A stretch of DNA of 13,500 bases. Origin: Cognatazoarcus sp050305135 (GTDB taxonomy: Bacteria > Pseudomonadota > Gammaproteobacteria > Burkholderiales > Rhodocyclaceae). Below are positions 13,162-13,500 of this stretch, piece by piece; within the stretch, counting starts at the first letter, position 1; the number at the start of each line of letters is the position of its first letter. The position numbers and the translations under genes were made by a program. The notes below the pieces were generated by a model. It was given only the letters and a program-made list of their open reading frames with translations, was not told the DNA's origin and did not search any database. The DNA is taken from contig JBNLET010000004.1 in NCBI GenBank assembly GCA_050305135.1, forward strand, positions 1 to 13,500. Reading direction: 5' to 3'.

Positions 13162-13500
13162 ATGCACGGAACGCTTGCCCGATTTCCAGCCCGGTGCCCG
13201 GACGAGAGCGCCGACAAGGCCCTCGACTGGCGTCTGCTGAACGAGTTTCAGCGCGATTTTCCGTTGCAGGCGCGGCCCTTCGACTGTCTCGCGGAGCGCC
13301 TCGGATGCGCCGAGGCGCGAGTTCGCGAGCGCCTCGCCGCGCTGCTCGACCAGGGCTCGGTCAGCCGCGTCGGCCCGGTCTTCGCGCCGCGTCGGGTCGG
13401 CTCCAGCACGCTGGCGGCACTGAAGGTGCCGCCCGGGCGCCTGAGCGACGTTGCCGAGGTGGTGAGCGCAATCGCGGGCGTGAATCACAACTACGCCCGC
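13162..13500 (+). CDS. nirD: Siroheme decarboxylase NirD (Lrp/AsnC-like), 5' part
   Basis: The first 113 codons of a gene that runs off the window; the rest is not seen. The visible protein has an AsnC/Lrp-type helix-turn-helix (about 21-66, ALDWRLLNEFQRDFPLQARPFDCLAERLGCAEARVRERLAALLDQGSVSRVG). The ligand-binding domain then begins with VFAPRRVGSSTLAALKVPPGRL and VVSAIAGVNHNYAR, the latter the conserved His-containing motif of NirD/NirL/NirG/NirH and AhbA/AhbB. These proteins no longer act mainly as regulators; they decarboxylate siroheme to didecarboxysiroheme on the way to heme d1. GAGGGA lies 4 bases before the ATG. NirD is chosen because it follows nirF directly in known clusters; NirL, or a fused NirD-NirL as in many betaproteobacteria, cannot be excluded from the N-terminal part alone. 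Confidence 0.87.
   Translation, partial: MHGTLARFPARCPDESADKALDWRLLNEFQRDFPLQARPFDCLAERLGCAEARVRERLAALLDQGSVSRVGPVFAPRRVGSSTLAALKVPPGRLSDVAEVVSAIAGVNHNYAR

Noticed and set aside
1..13500. CRISPR arrays, insertion sequences, tRNA or rRNA genes, prophage attachment sites
   Set aside because: No regularly spaced repeats, transposase motifs, terminal inverted repeats or structural RNA sequences were seen anywhere in the window.

Overview
The window reads as chromosomal DNA of a high-GC denitrifying proteobacterium, most likely a betaproteobacterium of the Azoarcus/Thauera/Rhodocyclaceae type. This rests on G+C-rich coding sequence throughout, a cytochrome cd1 nitrite reductase cluster with its own siroheme/heme d1 genes, and a Dnr-type Crp/Fnr regulator. 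The genus is an inference from gene content; no rRNA or other marker is present.

Left part (about 1-7450): ordinary housekeeping and accessory genes on both strands. In order they are gpmI (minus, a 547-residue phosphoglycerate mutase of the plant/trypanosome-like long form), a membrane-anchored Mrr-like protein with a C-terminal zinc ribbon and an apparently degenerate nuclease site (minus), a 106-residue hypothetical protein (plus), an alpha/beta hydrolase (minus), a TauE/SafE permease (plus), a GNAT acetyltransferase (minus, overlapping the permease gene tail to tail), a class I SAM methyltransferase (plus), a Cys-rich single-pass membrane protein (plus), and a remnant of a short-chain dehydrogenase gene.

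Right part (about 7490-13500): a denitrification island. On the minus strand, nirE (uroporphyrinogen-III C-methyltransferase) is followed by dnr (Crp/Fnr regulator). Divergently, on the plus strand, come nirS (cytochrome cd1), nirM (cytochrome c551), nirC (small c-type cytochrome), nirF (heme d1 assembly lipoprotein) and the 5' part of nirD (siroheme decarboxylase family), which runs off the window edge.

How they work together: NirE makes precorrin-2, the entry to siroheme. NirD with its partners decarboxylates siroheme, and NirF acts later on the way to heme d1. NirS uses heme d1 to reduce nitrite to NO, with electrons from NirM and perhaps NirC. Two perfect 14-bp palindromes of the form TTGAC-N4-GTCAA, expected for a Dnr/FNR family regulator, sit in the nirE/nirS divergent region (9236-9249) and before nirC (11532-11545). 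The Dnr recognition helix keeps the E-x-x-S-R residues that read such sites, and dnr lies downstream of nirE, so NO-driven self-amplification is the simplest reading.

I do not see an obviously unprecedented system. The items most worth following are the two-box regulatory layout with a self-controlled dnr, RNA hairpins flanking dnr and separating nirS from nirM, the degenerate Mrr-like membrane protein, and the uncharacterised Cys-rich membrane protein.
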